Origin: Saccharothrix carnea
GTDB taxonomy: Bacteria > Actinomycetota > Actinomycetes > Mycobacteriales > Pseudonocardiaceae
Direction: 5' to 3'
DNA: 64,000 nt
Assembly (NCBI RefSeq): GCF_003014735.1
Contig: NZ_PYAX01000001.1
Span: 434,001-498,000, forward strand
Under the pieces are notes generated by a model. That model did no database searches. It had not been told where the DNA came from and saw only the letters and a list, made by a program, of their open reading frames with translations. Positions 52,804-62,241 of this stretch are shown here, one piece after another (the first letter of the stretch is position 1; the number at the start of each line of letters is the position of its first letter). The position numbers and the translations under genes are program-made.

Positions 52804-54207
52804 TCAGACCAGGTCGGCGGGCGACGACAGGGTGCCCCGCACGGCGGTGGCGGCGGCCACGAGTGGCGAAACCAGGTGGGTGCGGCCACCCTTGCCCTGC
52901 CTGCCCTCGAAGTTGCGGTTGGAGGTCGACGCGCTGCGCTCGCCCGGCTTGAGCTGGTCCGGGTTCATGCCCAGGCACATCGAGCAGCCTGCCTGGCGCC
53001 ACTCCGCGCCGGCCGCCAGGAACACCTCGTGCAGACCCTCGGACTCGGCCTGCGCGCGCACCCGCATGGACCCGGGCACGACGAGCATCCGGACGCCGTC
53101 CGCCACCTTGTGGCCGCGCAGCACGTCCGCCGCCGCCCGCAGGTCCTCGATGCGGCCGTTGGTGCACGAGCCGAGGAACACGGTGTCGACGTGGATGTCG
53201 CGCAGCGGGGTGCCCGGCTCCAGCCCCATGTAGGTCAGCGCCTTCTCGGCCGCCACGCGCTCGTTCTCGTCGACGATGGCCTCGGGGTCGGGCACGGACG
53301 CGCTCAGCGGCAGGCCCTGGCCCGGGTTGGTGCCCCAGGTGACGAACGGCGTCAGCTCGTCGGCGTCGAGGCGGACCTCGGCGTCGAACTCGGCGTCGTC
53401 GTCGGTGCGCAGCGTCTTCCAGTACTCCACCGCGGTGTCCCAGTCGGCGCCGGACGGCGCGTGCGGGCGGCCCTCGATGTAGTCGAACGTGGTCTGGTCC
53501 GGCGCGATCATGCCCGCGCGGGCGCCCGCCTCGATCGACATGTTGCACACGGTCATGCGTGCTTCCATGGACAGCGCCTCGATGGCGCTGCCCCGGTACT
53601 CCAGGACGTAGCCCTGACCGCCACCGGTGCCGATCTTCGCGATCACCGCGAGGATGATGTCCTTCGCCGTGACGCCGGGCTTCAGCTCGCCGTCGACCGT
53701 GATGGCCATCGTCTTGAACGGCCGCAGCGGCAGTGTCTGGGTGGCCATCACGTGCTCCACCTCGGACGTGCCGATGCCGAACGCCAGCGCGCCGAACGCG
53801 CCGTGCGTGGACGTGTGGCTGTCACCGCAGACGACGGTCATGCCGGGCTGGGTCAGGCCGAGCTGAGGGCCCACCACGTGCACGATGCCCTGCTCGAAGT
53901 CGCCCATCGGGTGCAGCCGCACGCCGAACTCCGCGCAGTTCTTGCGCAGCGTCTCGACCTGCGTGCGCGAGACCGGGTCGGCGATGGGGAGCTCGATGTC
54001 GATCGTCGGGACGTTGTGGTCCTCGGTGGCGATCGTGAGGTCGGGTCGGCGCAGCTGCCGGCCGGCGAGGCGCAGGCCGTCGAAGGCCTGCGGGCTGGTC
54101 ACTTCGTGCAGCAGGTGGAGGTCGATGTAGAGCAGGTCCGGCTCCGCGCCACTGCCGTGGCGCACGACGTGTGCTTCCCACACCTTCTCCGCGAGCGTGC
54201 GGCTCAT
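52804..54207 (-). CDS. leuC: 3-isopropylmalate dehydratase large subunit
   Basis: A 467-residue [4Fe-4S] aconitase-family subunit. The cluster Cys residues lie in [13 protein letters not shown] and in [10 protein letters not shown]. The start [15 protein letters not shown] follows ATG 54207 with GGGAGAG upstream. It is divergent from ndgR. Confidence 0.96.
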   Translation of the reverse strand: MSRTLAEKVWEAHVVRHGSGAEPDLLYIDLHLLHEVTSPQAFDGLRLAGRQLRRPDLTIATEDHNVPTIDIELPIADPVSRTQVETLRKNCAEFGVRLHPMGDFEQGIVHVVGPQLGLTQPGMTVVCGDSHTSTHGAFGALAFGIGTSEVEHVMATQTLPLRPFKTMAITVDGELKPGVTAKDIILAVIAKIGTGGGQGYVLEYRGSAIEALSMEARMTVCNMSIEAGARAGMIAPDQTTFDYIEGRPHAPSGADWDTAVEYWKTLRTDDDAEFDAEVRLDADELTPFVTWGTNPGQGLPLSASVPDPEAIVDENERVAAEKALTYMGLEPGTPLRDIHVDTVFLGSCTNGRIEDLRAAADVLRGHKVADGVRMLVVPGSMRVRAQAESEGLHEVFLAAGAEWRQAGCSMCLGMNPDQLKPGERSASTSNRNFEGRQGKGGRTHLVSPLVAAATAVRGTLSSPADLV

Positions 54208-54246
54208 CGCAACTCTCCCAAGATCTGGACAGTCGATAGATCTGGA

Positions 54247-54265
54247 CTTCCCAGACAGTGGGAAG
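54247..54265. promoter_or_regulatory. Inverted repeat in the leuC/ndgR gap
   Basis: CTTCCCA and TGGGAAG form a perfect 7-bp dyad around GACAG, 14 bases before the ndgR GTG. Two direct copies of AGATCTGGAC also occur at 54220-54229 and 54238-54247. Both are candidate NdgR or promoter elements, since NdgR regulates leuCD in Streptomyces. Confidence 0.5.
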
Positions 54266-54278
54266 TTAGTATCGGCTT

Positions 54279-54980
54279 GTGGGACAGCATAGCGGGATCG
54301 GCGTGCTCGACAAGGCAGTGGCTGTCTTGAACGCCGTCGCAAAGGATCCGTGTGGGCTCGCCGAGTTGTGCAACCGGACGGGCTTGCCGAGGGCTACCGC
54401 GCACCGGTTGGCGGTCGGGCTCGAGGTGCACCGGTTGCTGCGACGGGGTTCCGACGGCCGCTGGCGTCCGGGCGCGGCACTGGCGGAGTTGGCGGGCGGG
54501 GCCACCGACCCGCTGCTCGACGCGGCGTCCTCGGTGTTGCCGAGACTGCGCGACATCACGGGCGAGAGCGTCCAGTTGTACCGGCGGGACGGGATGCAGC
54601 GGATCTGCGTGTCCTCGGCGGAACCACCGAGTGGTTTGCGCGACACCGTGCCGATCGGCGCGCGATTGCCGATGACGGCGGGTTCGGGCGCGAAGGTATT
54701 GGCCGCGTGGGCGGATCCGGGAACTCAACGCTCGGTTCTCGCCGACGCCGTTTACGGCGAGCGCACATTGTTGGAAGTGCGCCGCCGCGGTTGGGCGCAA
54801 TCGGTAGCAGAACGCGAACCGGGCGTAGCCTCTGTTTCCGCCCCGGTAAGGGACAGCACGGGTTCGGTAGTGGCCGCGGTCTCCGTCTCGGGCCCCATCG
54901 ACCGCATGGGCCGCCGCCCGGGCGCCCGCTGGGCCGCAGACCTCCTGGCAGCCGCCGAGGCCCTCCAGTCCCGCCTCTAG
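54279..54980 (+). CDS. ndgR: IclR family regulator, NdgR-like
   Basis: A 233-residue regulator. N-terminal winged helix: [19 protein letters not shown]. The C-terminal IclR effector domain includes [15 protein letters not shown] and [21 protein letters not shown]. Divergent placement from leuCD is conserved with Streptomyces NdgR/AreB, which regulates leucine and antibiotic genes. The start is GTG 54279 with no ribosome site, possibly leaderless. Confidence 0.9.
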   Translation: MGQHSGIGVLDKAVAVLNAVAKDPCGLAELCNRTGLPRATAHRLAVGLEVHRLLRRGSDGRWRPGAALAELAGGATDPLLDAASSVLPRLRDITGESVQLYRRDGMQRICVSSAEPPSGLRDTVPIGARLPMTAGSGAKVLAAWADPGTQRSVLADAVYGERTLLEVRRRGWAQSVAEREPGVASVSAPVRDSTGSVVAAVSVSGPIDRMGRRPGARWAADLLAAAEALQSRL

Positions 54981-55051
54981 GGACCGATGCGCGAGCCCGC
55001 CGCCGGTGACGGTGGCGGGCTGCGCTCACCGCAGGCGGGGGAGAAGCAAAA

Positions 55052-55084
55052 AAGACCCGCACCTGGAATACAGGTGCGGGTCTT
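55052..55084. terminator. tRNA transcript terminator
   Basis: AAGACCCGCACCTG and CAGGTGCGGGTCTT form a perfect 14-bp stem with a 5-base loop. On the minus strand a run of six T follows, so it terminates the tRNA-Glu transcript. On the plus strand it may end ndgR. Confidence 0.85.
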
Positions 55085-55090
55085 CTTCAG

Positions 55091-55163
55091 TAGCCCCGAT
55101 GGGATTCGAACCCACGCTACCGCCTTGAGAGGGCGGCGTCCTAGGCCGCTAGACGACGGGGCC
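55091..55163 (-). tRNA. tRNA-Glu (CTC)
   Basis: A 73-base tRNA with the anticodon loop CTCTCAA (anticodon CTC), D-loop TAGCGGCCTAGGAC and T-loop GTTCGAATC. CCA is not encoded. Confidence 0.95.
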
Positions 55164-55248
55164 AGGATCTTTGTTATTCACTTGGTAGATCTTGTCTTGC
55201 TGTCCTGCGGTGCGAGTAGCTTACCACACTTGGTTTTCTACTTCGCAG

Positions 55249-55320
55249 CTGGGGTACCAGGACTCGAACCTAGACTAACTGAACCAGAATCAGTCGTGCT
55301 GCCAATTACACCATACCCCA
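55249..55320 (-). tRNA. tRNA-Gln (CTG)
   Basis: A 72-base tRNA with anticodon loop TTCTGGT (anticodon CTG), T-loop GTTCGAGTC and acceptor TGGGGTA/TACCCCA. It is transcribed 85 bases before tRNA-Glu. In actinobacteria Gln-tRNA is usually made by misacylation by GltX and transamidation, so clustering with gltX is functionally sensible. Confidence 0.95.
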
Positions 55321-55421
55321 TTGGTTTCCCGGTGCCGACTCCCTGTCGGTCTTGCTCAGGGGGCCGTCCGTTCCGCCGGGAGGAATACTAGACCACGGGC
55401 CCGGCGGAACGGAAATCGGGG

Positions 55422-56159
55422 TCACGCCGAGGCGGCGGAGAGCTCGCAGACCAGGAGTTCCGGCAGCTCAGCGAGGCTGCTGATGGCGGAGATGCCGGTG
55501 GGCAGCGCGCCCTCGCGCGGACCCTGGCGGTTCAGCCACACGCCCTTCATCCCGGCGTCACGCGCGCCGATCGCGTCCGCGTGCAGGCGGTCGCCGATGT
55601 GCACCGTGTCACCCAGCTCGACCCCCAGGTCGGCGCACGCGGTGTCGAAGATCACCCGGTCCGGTTTCGCCGCGCCGACCTCGCCCGCGATGAGGACCGT
55701 GTCGAAGTACTGGGCCAGCCCGAGCGAGGCGATCTTGACCCGCTGGTGGCGCCCTGAGGCGTTGCTCACGGCCGCCATGGGCAGACCGGTGGCCCGCAGC
55801 CACTCCAGGCACGGCACCACGTCGGGGAACAGCCGCCAGCCGGAGGCGAGGACTTCCTGCCGGTGCAGTTCCCGGCGGGTCGCCTCCTGCTGGTCCAACT
55901 CCTCGCCGAGGGCCGCGAAGAACGCCCGGGTCCGGATGTTCCGCATGGTCTCGTACTCGAGCTCGCCCGCGAGGAGGCGTTCGCAGTGCTCATCGGTGAT
56001 GCGCTGCCACAGCGGCCAGGCGTCGGCGTTGCCGACCATCGCGGCCAGGGCGGCCCGGGACGACGTGCTGTAGTCGACAAGGGTGTCGTCGACGTCGAGG
56101 CACACGGCCCGGATCTCGCCGGTTCTCCGAGGGGTGGAAGTCGGGGCTGCGGTTGTCAC
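55422..56159 (-). CDS. HAD-superfamily hydrolase
   Basis: A 245-residue HAD phosphatase. Motif I: CLDVDDTLVDYS; motif II: AVSNAS; motif III Lys in GAAKPDRVIF; motif IV: HIGDRLHADAIGA. It has the C1 helical cap (residues 25-110). Substrate unknown; the group includes YjjG-type nucleotidases. It lies between gltX and the tRNAs. Confidence 0.85.
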   Translation of the reverse strand: MTTAAPTSTPRRTGEIRAVCLDVDDTLVDYSTSSRAALAAMVGNADAWPLWQRITDEHCERLLAGELEYETMRNIRTRAFFAALGEELDQQEATRRELHRQEVLASGWRLFPDVVPCLEWLRATGLPMAAVSNASGRHQRVKIASLGLAQYFDTVLIAGEVGAAKPDRVIFDTACADLGVELGDTVHIGDRLHADAIGARDAGMKGVWLNRQGPREGALPTGISAISSLAELPELLVCELSAASA

Positions 56160-56263
56160 CCCGTGAGGCTAGGTGCGGTCACCCCTCGTCCGACTCGACC
56201 AGAGAGGTGATATCTAGGGGTTCTTGCACGGTCAAGCACCGCTGAACCGCCCGAACGAACCAG

Positions 56264-57769
56264 TCAGATTGCCCCGAGCGCGCGGCGCAATCGCCCGATC
56301 GAGCGACTCCGACCCAGTAGTTCGATGGATTCGTAGAGTGGCGGCGAGACGGTACGGCCCGTCACGGCGACCCGCACCGGGGCGTACGCCAGGCGTGGTT
56401 TGAGGCCCAATCCGTCCACAAGAGACGCTTTCAGCGCCTCTTCGATCGCGGCGGCCGTCCACTCCGGAACCGCCTCCAGGGCGCCGACGCCCGCCTCCAG
56501 CACGGGCCGGGCGTCCTCGCCGAGCGCCTTGGCGGCGGCGTCCTCCTCGGGCGCGAAGTCCTCTTCCGCCACGAACAGGAACCGCACCATCCCGGCCGCT
56601 TCGGACAGCACGACCAGCCGCTCCTGCACCAGCGGCGCGACGCCCGCGAGGACCGCCAGCTGCTCCGGCGTCGGGTCGGGCGGCAGCACGCCGTCCCTGA
56701 CCAGGTAGGGCAGCACGCGGCCGATGAAGTCCTCGACCGGCAGGGCGCGCAGGTGCGTGGCGTTGATCGCCTCGGCCTTCTTGAGGTCGAACCGGGCCGG
56801 GTTGGGGCTGACCTTCGCCAACTCGAACGCCTCGACCAGCTCGGCGACCGAGAAGACGTCGCGGTCGTCGGCGATGGACCAGCCCAGCAGCGCCAGGTAG
56901 TTCAGCAGGCCCTCGGGCAGGAACCCGCGGTCGCGGTACCGGAACAGGTCCGACTGCGGGTCGCGCTTGGAGAGCTTCCTGTTGCCCTCGCCCAGCACGG
57001 ACGGCAGGTGCCCGAACCTCGGCGTGGACGACGTGACGCCGATCCGGGTCAACGCGCGGTGCAGCGCGATCTGGCGCGGGGTCGACGGGAGCAGGTCCTC
57101 GCCGCGCAGGACGTGCGTGATGCCCATCAGGGCGTCGTCCACCGGGTTCACCAACGGGTACAGCGGGTCGCCGTTGGCGCGCACCAGGACCGGGTCCGGC
57201 ACGCTGCCCGCCTTGAACGTGATCTCGCCGCGCACCAGGTCGACCCACGTGATGTCCTCGTCGGGCATCTTCAGGCGCAGCACCGGTTCGCGGCCCTCGG
57301 CGCGGAGTTCGGACTTGCGCTCCTCCCCCAGGTCGCGGTCGTAGCCGTCGTAGCCGAGCTTCGGGTCCTGGCCGGCGGCCCTGCGGCGGGCCTCGACCTC
57401 TTCGGCGGTGGAGAAGGACTCGTACAGCTCGCCCGCCTCGAACAGGCGCTCGGCGATGTCGGCGTGGAGGTCGCGGCGCCGGCTCTGCCGGTACGGCGCG
57501 TGCGGGCCGCCGACCTCGGGGCCCTCGTCCCAGTCGAGGCCGAGCCACCGCAGGGCTTCCAGCAGCTGGAGGTACGACCCCTCGGAGTCGCGGGCCGCGT
57601 CGGTGTCCTCGATCCGCAGCACCACCGCGCCGCCGGTGTGGCGCGCGTAGGCCCAGTTGAACAGGGCGGTCCGCAGGAGCCCCACGTGCGGTGTGCCGGT
57701 GGGCGAGGGGCAGAAGCGGACGCGGACCCCTCGGCCGGCCACCTCGGGCGGAGCTGCTGATGCGCTCAT
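56264..57769 (-). CDS. gltX: Glutamyl-tRNA synthetase
   Basis: A 501-residue class I synthetase. The HIGH-type site is [18 protein letters not shown] and the KMSKS-type loop is GNRKLSKRD. Length fits the non-discriminating form, which charges both tRNA-Glu and tRNA-Gln where GatCAB is used. The ATG at 57769 is chosen. Confidence 0.96.
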   Translation of the reverse strand: MSASAAPPEVAGRGVRVRFCPSPTGTPHVGLLRTALFNWAYARHTGGAVVLRIEDTDAARDSEGSYLQLLEALRWLGLDWDEGPEVGGPHAPYRQSRRRDLHADIAERLFEAGELYESFSTAEEVEARRRAAGQDPKLGYDGYDRDLGEERKSELRAEGREPVLRLKMPDEDITWVDLVRGEITFKAGSVPDPVLVRANGDPLYPLVNPVDDALMGITHVLRGEDLLPSTPRQIALHRALTRIGVTSSTPRFGHLPSVLGEGNRKLSKRDPQSDLFRYRDRGFLPEGLLNYLALLGWSIADDRDVFSVAELVEAFELAKVSPNPARFDLKKAEAINATHLRALPVEDFIGRVLPYLVRDGVLPPDPTPEQLAVLAGVAPLVQERLVVLSEAAGMVRFLFVAEEDFAPEEDAAAKALGEDARPVLEAGVGALEAVPEWTAAAIEEALKASLVDGLGLKPRLAYAPVRVAVTGRTVSPPLYESIELLGRSRSIGRLRRALGAI

Positions 57770-57826
57770 GACCCGATCAGCGTATCGGGCTTGACCGGGG
57801 CCGCACGCCGGAGCATCCTGAGGTTA

Positions 57827-57842
57827 TTCAACCGGTGTTGAA
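57827..57842. promoter_or_regulatory. Dyad upstream of the FAD monooxygenase
   Basis: TTCAAC-CGGT-GTTGAA is a 6-bp dyad with a 4-base centre, 17 bases before the FAD gene start. It fits a TetR-type operator, but no TetR gene is adjacent. It may belong to a regulator elsewhere. Confidence 0.45.
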
Positions 57843-57858
57843 AACTGGAGGGTGAGCC

Positions 57859-59106
57859 ATGGAGAGGACTGGCGTCGTGGTCGTCGGGGGCGGCCCGGCG
57901 GGCATGGTGGCGGGGTTGTTGCTGGCCAGGGCCGGTGTCGAGGTGACGGTCCTGGAGAAGCACGGCGACTTCCTGCGTGACTTCCGCGGCGACACGGTGC
58001 ACGCGTCGACGTTGAGCCTGCTGGACGAGCTCGGCCTGGGGCCGTCGTTCGCCGAGGTGCCGCACCAGCTCGTGGACAAGGTGCAGGTGCTGCTGGACAG
58101 CGGCCCGCAGACGATGGGCGACCTCACCCGGCTACCCGGGCCGCACAAGCACATCGCGTTCGTGCCGCAGTGGGACTTCCTGGACCTGCTCGCCGACGCG
58201 GGCAAGCGCGAGCCGACGTTCACCCTGCGGATGAACACCGAGTTCACCGGCCTGATCAGGAACGGCGACAAGGTGACCGGCGTCCGCTACCACACGGCCG
58301 GCGGTGAGACCGGCGAGCTGGCGGCCGACCTGGTGATCGCGGCAGACGGGCGGCGTTCGCTGGTGCGCGAGCAGCTCGGGCTGCCGGTGCACGAGTTCGG
58401 CGCGCCCATGGACGTCTGGTGGTTCCGGCTGCCGCGCGACCCCGCCGAGCTCAGCGGCGCCACCGGGCGGTTCACCCAGGGGCAGGCCATGGTGCTGATC
58501 CCCCGGGGCGACTACTTCCAGTGCGCCTACCTCATCCGCAAGGGCACCGACGAGCTGCTGCGGGCGGAGGGGATCGCCGCGTTCCGGCAGCGGGTGGTGA
58601 AGCTGGTGCCGTGGCTGGCGGAGCGGATGGAGACCGTCGAGTCGCTGGACGACGTGAAGCTGCTGGACGTGAAGCTCGACCGCCTGCGGCGCTGGCACGC
58701 CGACGGCGCGCTGTGCATCGGTGACGCGGCGCACGCCATGTCGCCCATCGGCGGCGTCGGCATCAACCTGGCGGTGCAGGACGCGGTGGCCGCCGCGACG
58801 CTCGTCGCCGCGCCGCTGCGCCGCGGTCGGTTGAGCCCGGAGGTGCTGGCGAAGGTGCGGCGCAGGAGGTGGCTGCCCACGGCGGTGACCCAGGCGATCC
58901 AGCGGCGGATCCAGGACTCGTTCCTCAAGCCGACGCTCACGGGCACGTCGAGCACCGCGCCGGGACGTCCGCCGCTGCCGGTCCGGCTGATGGCGCGGTT
59001 CCCGCGGCTGCAGGGGGTGCCCGCCTACCTGGTGGCGATCGGGCTGCGGCCCGAGCACGCGCCGGGGTTCGCGCGGCGCGCGCCCGAGCGCATCGAGCGG
59101 AGCTGA
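57859..59106 (+). CDS. FAD-dependent aromatic monooxygenase-like protein
   Basis: A 415-residue flavoprotein hydroxylase. FAD motif VVVGGGPAGMVAGLLLARAG, the DG motif VIAADGRRSLVREQLGL, and the GD motif ALCIGDAAHAMSPIGGVGIN. It belongs with the PHBH-like group and the geranylgeranyl reductase relatives. Substrate unknown. It is divergent from gltX and converges on the FAH gene. Confidence 0.88.
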   Translation: MERTGVVVVGGGPAGMVAGLLLARAGVEVTVLEKHGDFLRDFRGDTVHASTLSLLDELGLGPSFAEVPHQLVDKVQVLLDSGPQTMGDLTRLPGPHKHIAFVPQWDFLDLLADAGKREPTFTLRMNTEFTGLIRNGDKVTGVRYHTAGGETGELAADLVIAADGRRSLVREQLGLPVHEFGAPMDVWWFRLPRDPAELSGATGRFTQGQAMVLIPRGDYFQCAYLIRKGTDELLRAEGIAAFRQRVVKLVPWLAERMETVESLDDVKLLDVKLDRLRRWHADGALCIGDAAHAMSPIGGVGINLAVQDAVAAATLVAAPLRRGRLSPEVLAKVRRRRWLPTAVTQAIQRRIQDSFLKPTLTGTSSTAPGRPPLPVRLMARFPRLQGVPAYLVAIGLRPEHAPGFARRAPERIERS

Positions 59107-59110
59107 CGCG

Positions 59111-59890
59111 TCAGCGGTTGGTCACGGTGTTCGTCAGCGTGCCCAGGCCTTCGACGGTCACCGAGACGGTCTGCCCGGCGGCCAGCGGGCCGACACCGGC
59201 GGGCGTGCCGGTGAGGATCACGTCCAGCGGTCGCAGGGTCATCACCGACGAGATGTACTCGATCAGCTCCGGGATGCCGTGCAGCAGCAGCGAGGTCCGC
59301 GAGTCCTGCTTGACCACGCCGTCCACCTCGGTGCGGATGGCCACGTCGGACGGGTCGAACTCGGTCTCCACCCACGGTCCCAGCGGGCAGAACGTGTCGA
59401 AGCCCTTGGCCCGCGTCCACTGCCCGTCCGTCTTCTGCAGGTCGCGCGCGGTGACGTCGTTGGCGATCGTGTAGCCGAGGACCGACTGGCGGGCGCGGGA
59501 CGCGGGGATGTCCCGGCCGCCGACGCCGACGACGACCGCCAGCTCGCCCTCGAAGTCCACCCGCTCGGACACGGCGGGCAGCTTGATGTCCGCGTTCGGC
59601 CCGATCACGGCGGTGTTGGGCTTGAGGAACATCAGCGGTTCCGCGGGCACCTCGTTGCCGAGCTCGGCGGCGTGCTCGGCGTAGTTGCGGCCGATGGCCA
59701 CGATCTTGGGCGGCAGGAACGGCGCCAGCAGGCGCACGTCGGCCAGCGGCCAGCGGCGACCGGTGAACGTCGGGTTGGCGAAGGGGTCGTCGGCGATCTC
59801 GACGGCGGTGAGGTCGTCGCCGTCGCCTTCGATCGCGGCGAAGGCCAGGCCGTCTGGTTGGGCGATACGGGCAATGCGCACGGCATTCAC
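59111..59890 (-). CDS. Fumarylacetoacetate hydrolase family protein
   Basis: A 259-residue protein with the FAH metal site: KIVAIGRNYAEHAAELG, then SERVDFEGELAVVVG and GYTIANDVTARD. It probably cleaves or hydrates a beta-keto acid; the mycobacterial homologue lies beside gltX too (Rv2993c). Confidence 0.88.
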   Translation of the reverse strand: MNAVRIARIAQPDGLAFAAIEGDGDDLTAVEIADDPFANPTFTGRRWPLADVRLLAPFLPPKIVAIGRNYAEHAAELGNEVPAEPLMFLKPNTAVIGPNADIKLPAVSERVDFEGELAVVVGVGGRDIPASRARQSVLGYTIANDVTARDLQKTDGQWTRAKGFDTFCPLGPWVETEFDPSDVAIRTEVDGVVKQDSRTSLLLHGIPELIEYISSVMTLRPLDVILTGTPAGVGPLAAGQTVSVTVEGLGTLTNTVTNR

Positions 59891-59938
59891 CCTAACCGGC
59901 GGCTTGAAACGGCACCGTGCGTGCCTAGCGTCAGTGGG

Positions 59939-60568
59939 ATGCGAACCCTGTTATCGGTACTCACCCTGCTCGTCGCCACGGCCGCGCCCGCCGCGGCGAC
60001 CACCTCGGCGCTGCCGACCCCGCTGGAAGCCGGCACCCTCCTGTACGGCTCGACCGGCGGGCGCTGCGTCAACGGCTTCAACGCCCGCGGCCACCTCATC
60101 GTGCCGACGTCCTGCGGCACGCTCGGCACGGTCGTCCGCGGGCCCAACCTGGTCGACATAGGCCCGGTCGTCGTCGTGCGATCGACCTACCTCGTCGTCC
60201 GGATCACCAACACCGCCGCGTGGGTCCAGCGGCCCACCATCGCCGGGCGCTCCGGCACCATCACCGGCTCGGCCGAGACGCCGGTCGGCGGCCAGGTCTG
60301 CGCGGCGGGCCGCACCACCGGGCTGCGGTGCGGCACCGTGCAGGCCAAGAACGTCACGGTCAACTACCCGGGCGGGGTCGTGTACGGCCTCACCCGGACG
60401 AACGTGTGCACCGAGCCCGGCGACCAGTGGGCGCCCATCTTCACCGGGTCGCAGGCCCAGGGGCACTCGCTCGGCGGCAGCGGCAACTGCTCGGTCGGCG
60501 GCGCGTCCTACTTCGAACCGCTCAACCGCATCCTCTCCGCCGAGGGGCTCACGCTGGTGACGGGCTGA
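59939..60568 (+). CDS. Catalytically inactive S1-family (streptogrisin-like) secreted protein
   Basis: A 209-residue exported protein. The signal peptide is MRTLLSVLTLLVATAAPAAA. The rest aligns with streptogrisins: YGSTGGRCVNGFNARG, VNYPGGVVYGLTRTNVC and GGSGNCSVGGASYFEP. The catalytic triad is lost: His57 in AGHC is Ser58 in PTSC, Asp102 in NDYGIV is Thr83 in STYLVV, and Ser195 in GDSGGP is Gln163 in GDQWAP. The Cys pairs are kept (43-59, 121-131, 157-184). It overlaps the convergent cimA by 20 bases. Role may be binding. Confidence 0.82.
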   Translation: MRTLLSVLTLLVATAAPAAATTSALPTPLEAGTLLYGSTGGRCVNGFNARGHLIVPTSCGTLGTVVRGPNLVDIGPVVVVRSTYLVVRITNTAAWVQRPTIAGRSGTITGSAETPVGGQVCAAGRTTGLRCGTVQAKNVTVNYPGGVVYGLTRTNVCTEPGDQWAPIFTGSQAQGHSLGGSGNCSVGGASYFEPLNRILSAEGLTLVTG

Positions 60569-62144
60569 TCCGCAGCGCCTTGTGCACCAGCGCGTCGCAC
60601 AGGGCGAGCCAACTGGCCTCGACGATGTTGCCGTGCACGCCGACTGTCGTCCACTCGCGCTCGCCGTCCGTGGACTCCACCAGCACGCGGGTGACGGCGT
60701 CGGTGCCGTGCTGATCGGTGAGGATGCGCACCTTGTAGTCGTTCAGCTCCACCGCGTCCAACCACGACAGGTGGGGCAGGAGCGCCTTGCGCAGCGCGGC
60801 GTCCAGCGCGTGCACCGGGCCGTTGCCCTCGGCGGTGGCGATGACGCGCTCACCGGCCACGTGCACCTTCACCGTCGCCTCGGACACGATCGTGCCGTCC
60901 TGGTGGTGGTCGAGCACGACGCGGTACGACTCGAGCACGAACGGTGGCGCGTCCAGATCGGACAGCTCGGCCTTGAGGAGCAGTTCCAGGGAGGCGTCGG
61001 CGGCCTCGAACGACCAGCCGCCCGCCTCCAACTCCTTCACCTTGCGCACCACGTTGGTGAGCGCTTCGGGCCGGCGGGTCAGGTCGATCCCGAACTCACG
61101 TCCCTTGAGTTCGAGACTGGCCCGACCCGCCATCTCGGTGACCAGCACCCGCATGTCGTTGCCGACGGTGTCCGGGTCGATGTGGTTGTACAGCTCCGGA
61201 TCCACCTTGATCGCGCTCGCGTGCAGCCCCGCCTTGTGGGCGAAGGCCGACGACCCGACGTAGGCCTGGTGGGTGTCGGGTGCGATGTTCGCGATCTCGG
61301 CCAGCGCATGGGAGACCCGGGTGAGCTCGGCCAGCGATTCGGTGGGTAGCACCTGCAGGCCGAGCTTGGTCACGAGGTTCCCGACGACGGCGAACAGGTC
61401 CGCGTTGCCCGCTCGCTCGCCGTAGCCGTTCGCGGTGCACTGGACGTGGGTCGCCCCCGCCTGCACCGCGGCGACGGTGTTGGCCACCGCGCAGGACGTG
61501 TCGTCCTGGCAGTGGATGCCGACCCGGAAGCCCGTGCGGGCGACCACGTCGGCGACGGTCTCGGCCAGGCCCAGGGGCAGCTGGCCGCCGTTGGTGTCGC
61601 ACAGCACGACGACGTCCGCGCCACCCTCCACTGCGGACTCCAGCACGCGCAGGGCGGTGTCCGGGTCGAACGCGAAGCCGTCGAAGAAGTGCTCCGCGTC
61701 CAGGAACACCCGGCGGCCCTCGCCCACCAGGAACGCGACCGTGTCGCGGACCATCGCGCAGTTCTCCGCCACGTCGGTGCGCAGTGCCCGTTCGATGTGC
61801 CTGCGGTCGGACTTGGCGACCAGCGTCACGACCGGCGTCTGTGCGTCCAGCAGGGCCCTGACCTGCGCGTCTTCGGTCACTTTGACGCCCGCCTTGCGGG
61901 TCGAGCCGAACGCGACCAGCTGCGCGTGCTTGAGCGTGAGCTCCCCCGCCGCGGCCCTGGCGAAGAACTCGGTGTCCTTCGGCATGGCGCCCGGCCAACC
62001 ACCCTCGATGAAGCCGACGCCCAGCGAGTCGAGCAGGCGGGCGACGGCCAGCTTGTCGTTGACCGAGTAGGAGATGCCCTCGCGCTGGGCACCGTCCCGC
62101 AAGGTCGTGTCGAAGACGTGGAATGAATCGCCGAGGGGGGTCAC
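60549..62144 (-). CDS. cimA: Citramalate synthase
   Basis: A 531-residue enzyme of the CimA family that condenses pyruvate and acetyl-CoA to citramalate, giving 2-oxobutyrate for isoleucine. The active-site start FDTTLRDGAQREGIS, GWPGAMPKD, HCQDDTSCAVANT and the C-terminal LeuA allosteric dimer domain are all present. The family includes related 2-isopropylmalate synthases, but length and motifs favour CimA. The start is GTG 62144, with a leader and attenuator upstream. Confidence 0.92.
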   Translation of the reverse strand: MTPLGDSFHVFDTTLRDGAQREGISYSVNDKLAVARLLDSLGVGFIEGGWPGAMPKDTEFFARAAAGELTLKHAQLVAFGSTRKAGVKVTEDAQVRALLDAQTPVVTLVAKSDRRHIERALRTDVAENCAMVRDTVAFLVGEGRRVFLDAEHFFDGFAFDPDTALRVLESAVEGGADVVVLCDTNGGQLPLGLAETVADVVARTGFRVGIHCQDDTSCAVANTVAAVQAGATHVQCTANGYGERAGNADLFAVVGNLVTKLGLQVLPTESLAELTRVSHALAEIANIAPDTHQAYVGSSAFAHKAGLHASAIKVDPELYNHIDPDTVGNDMRVLVTEMAGRASLELKGREFGIDLTRRPEALTNVVRKVKELEAGGWSFEAADASLELLLKAELSDLDAPPFVLESYRVVLDHHQDGTIVSEATVKVHVAGERVIATAEGNGPVHALDAALRKALLPHLSWLDAVELNDYKVRILTDQHGTDAVTRVLVESTDGEREWTTVGVHGNIVEASWLALCDALVHKALRISPSPA

Positions 62145-62178
62145 GAGAGGGCTCCTAGGGGATCTCGGAAAACAAAAA

Positions 62179-62203
62179 GACCCCCCGCAGGATGCGAGAG
62201 GTC
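62179..62203 (-). terminator. Attenuator terminator of cimA
   Basis: On the minus strand GACCTCTCGCA pairs with TGCGGGGGGTC (11 bp, two G-U) with a 3-base TCC loop, followed by TTTTTGTTTT. This is a clear intrinsic terminator 35 bases before the cimA start and 26 bases after the leader stop. Confidence 0.88.
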
Positions 62204-62204
62204 G

Positions 62205-62241
62205 GCGCGTCGGGTGCTTCGAGGAGCACTACCCGACGCGC
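62205..62241 (-). promoter_or_regulatory. Anti-attenuator/pause hairpin in cimA leader
   Basis: GCGCGTCGGGT at 62205-62215 is the exact complement of 62231-62241. It covers the last codons of the leader ORF. Its 3' arm (minus ACCC-GA-CGC) could instead pair with GCG-GG-GGGT of the terminator, so it may switch between states. Confidence 0.65.
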
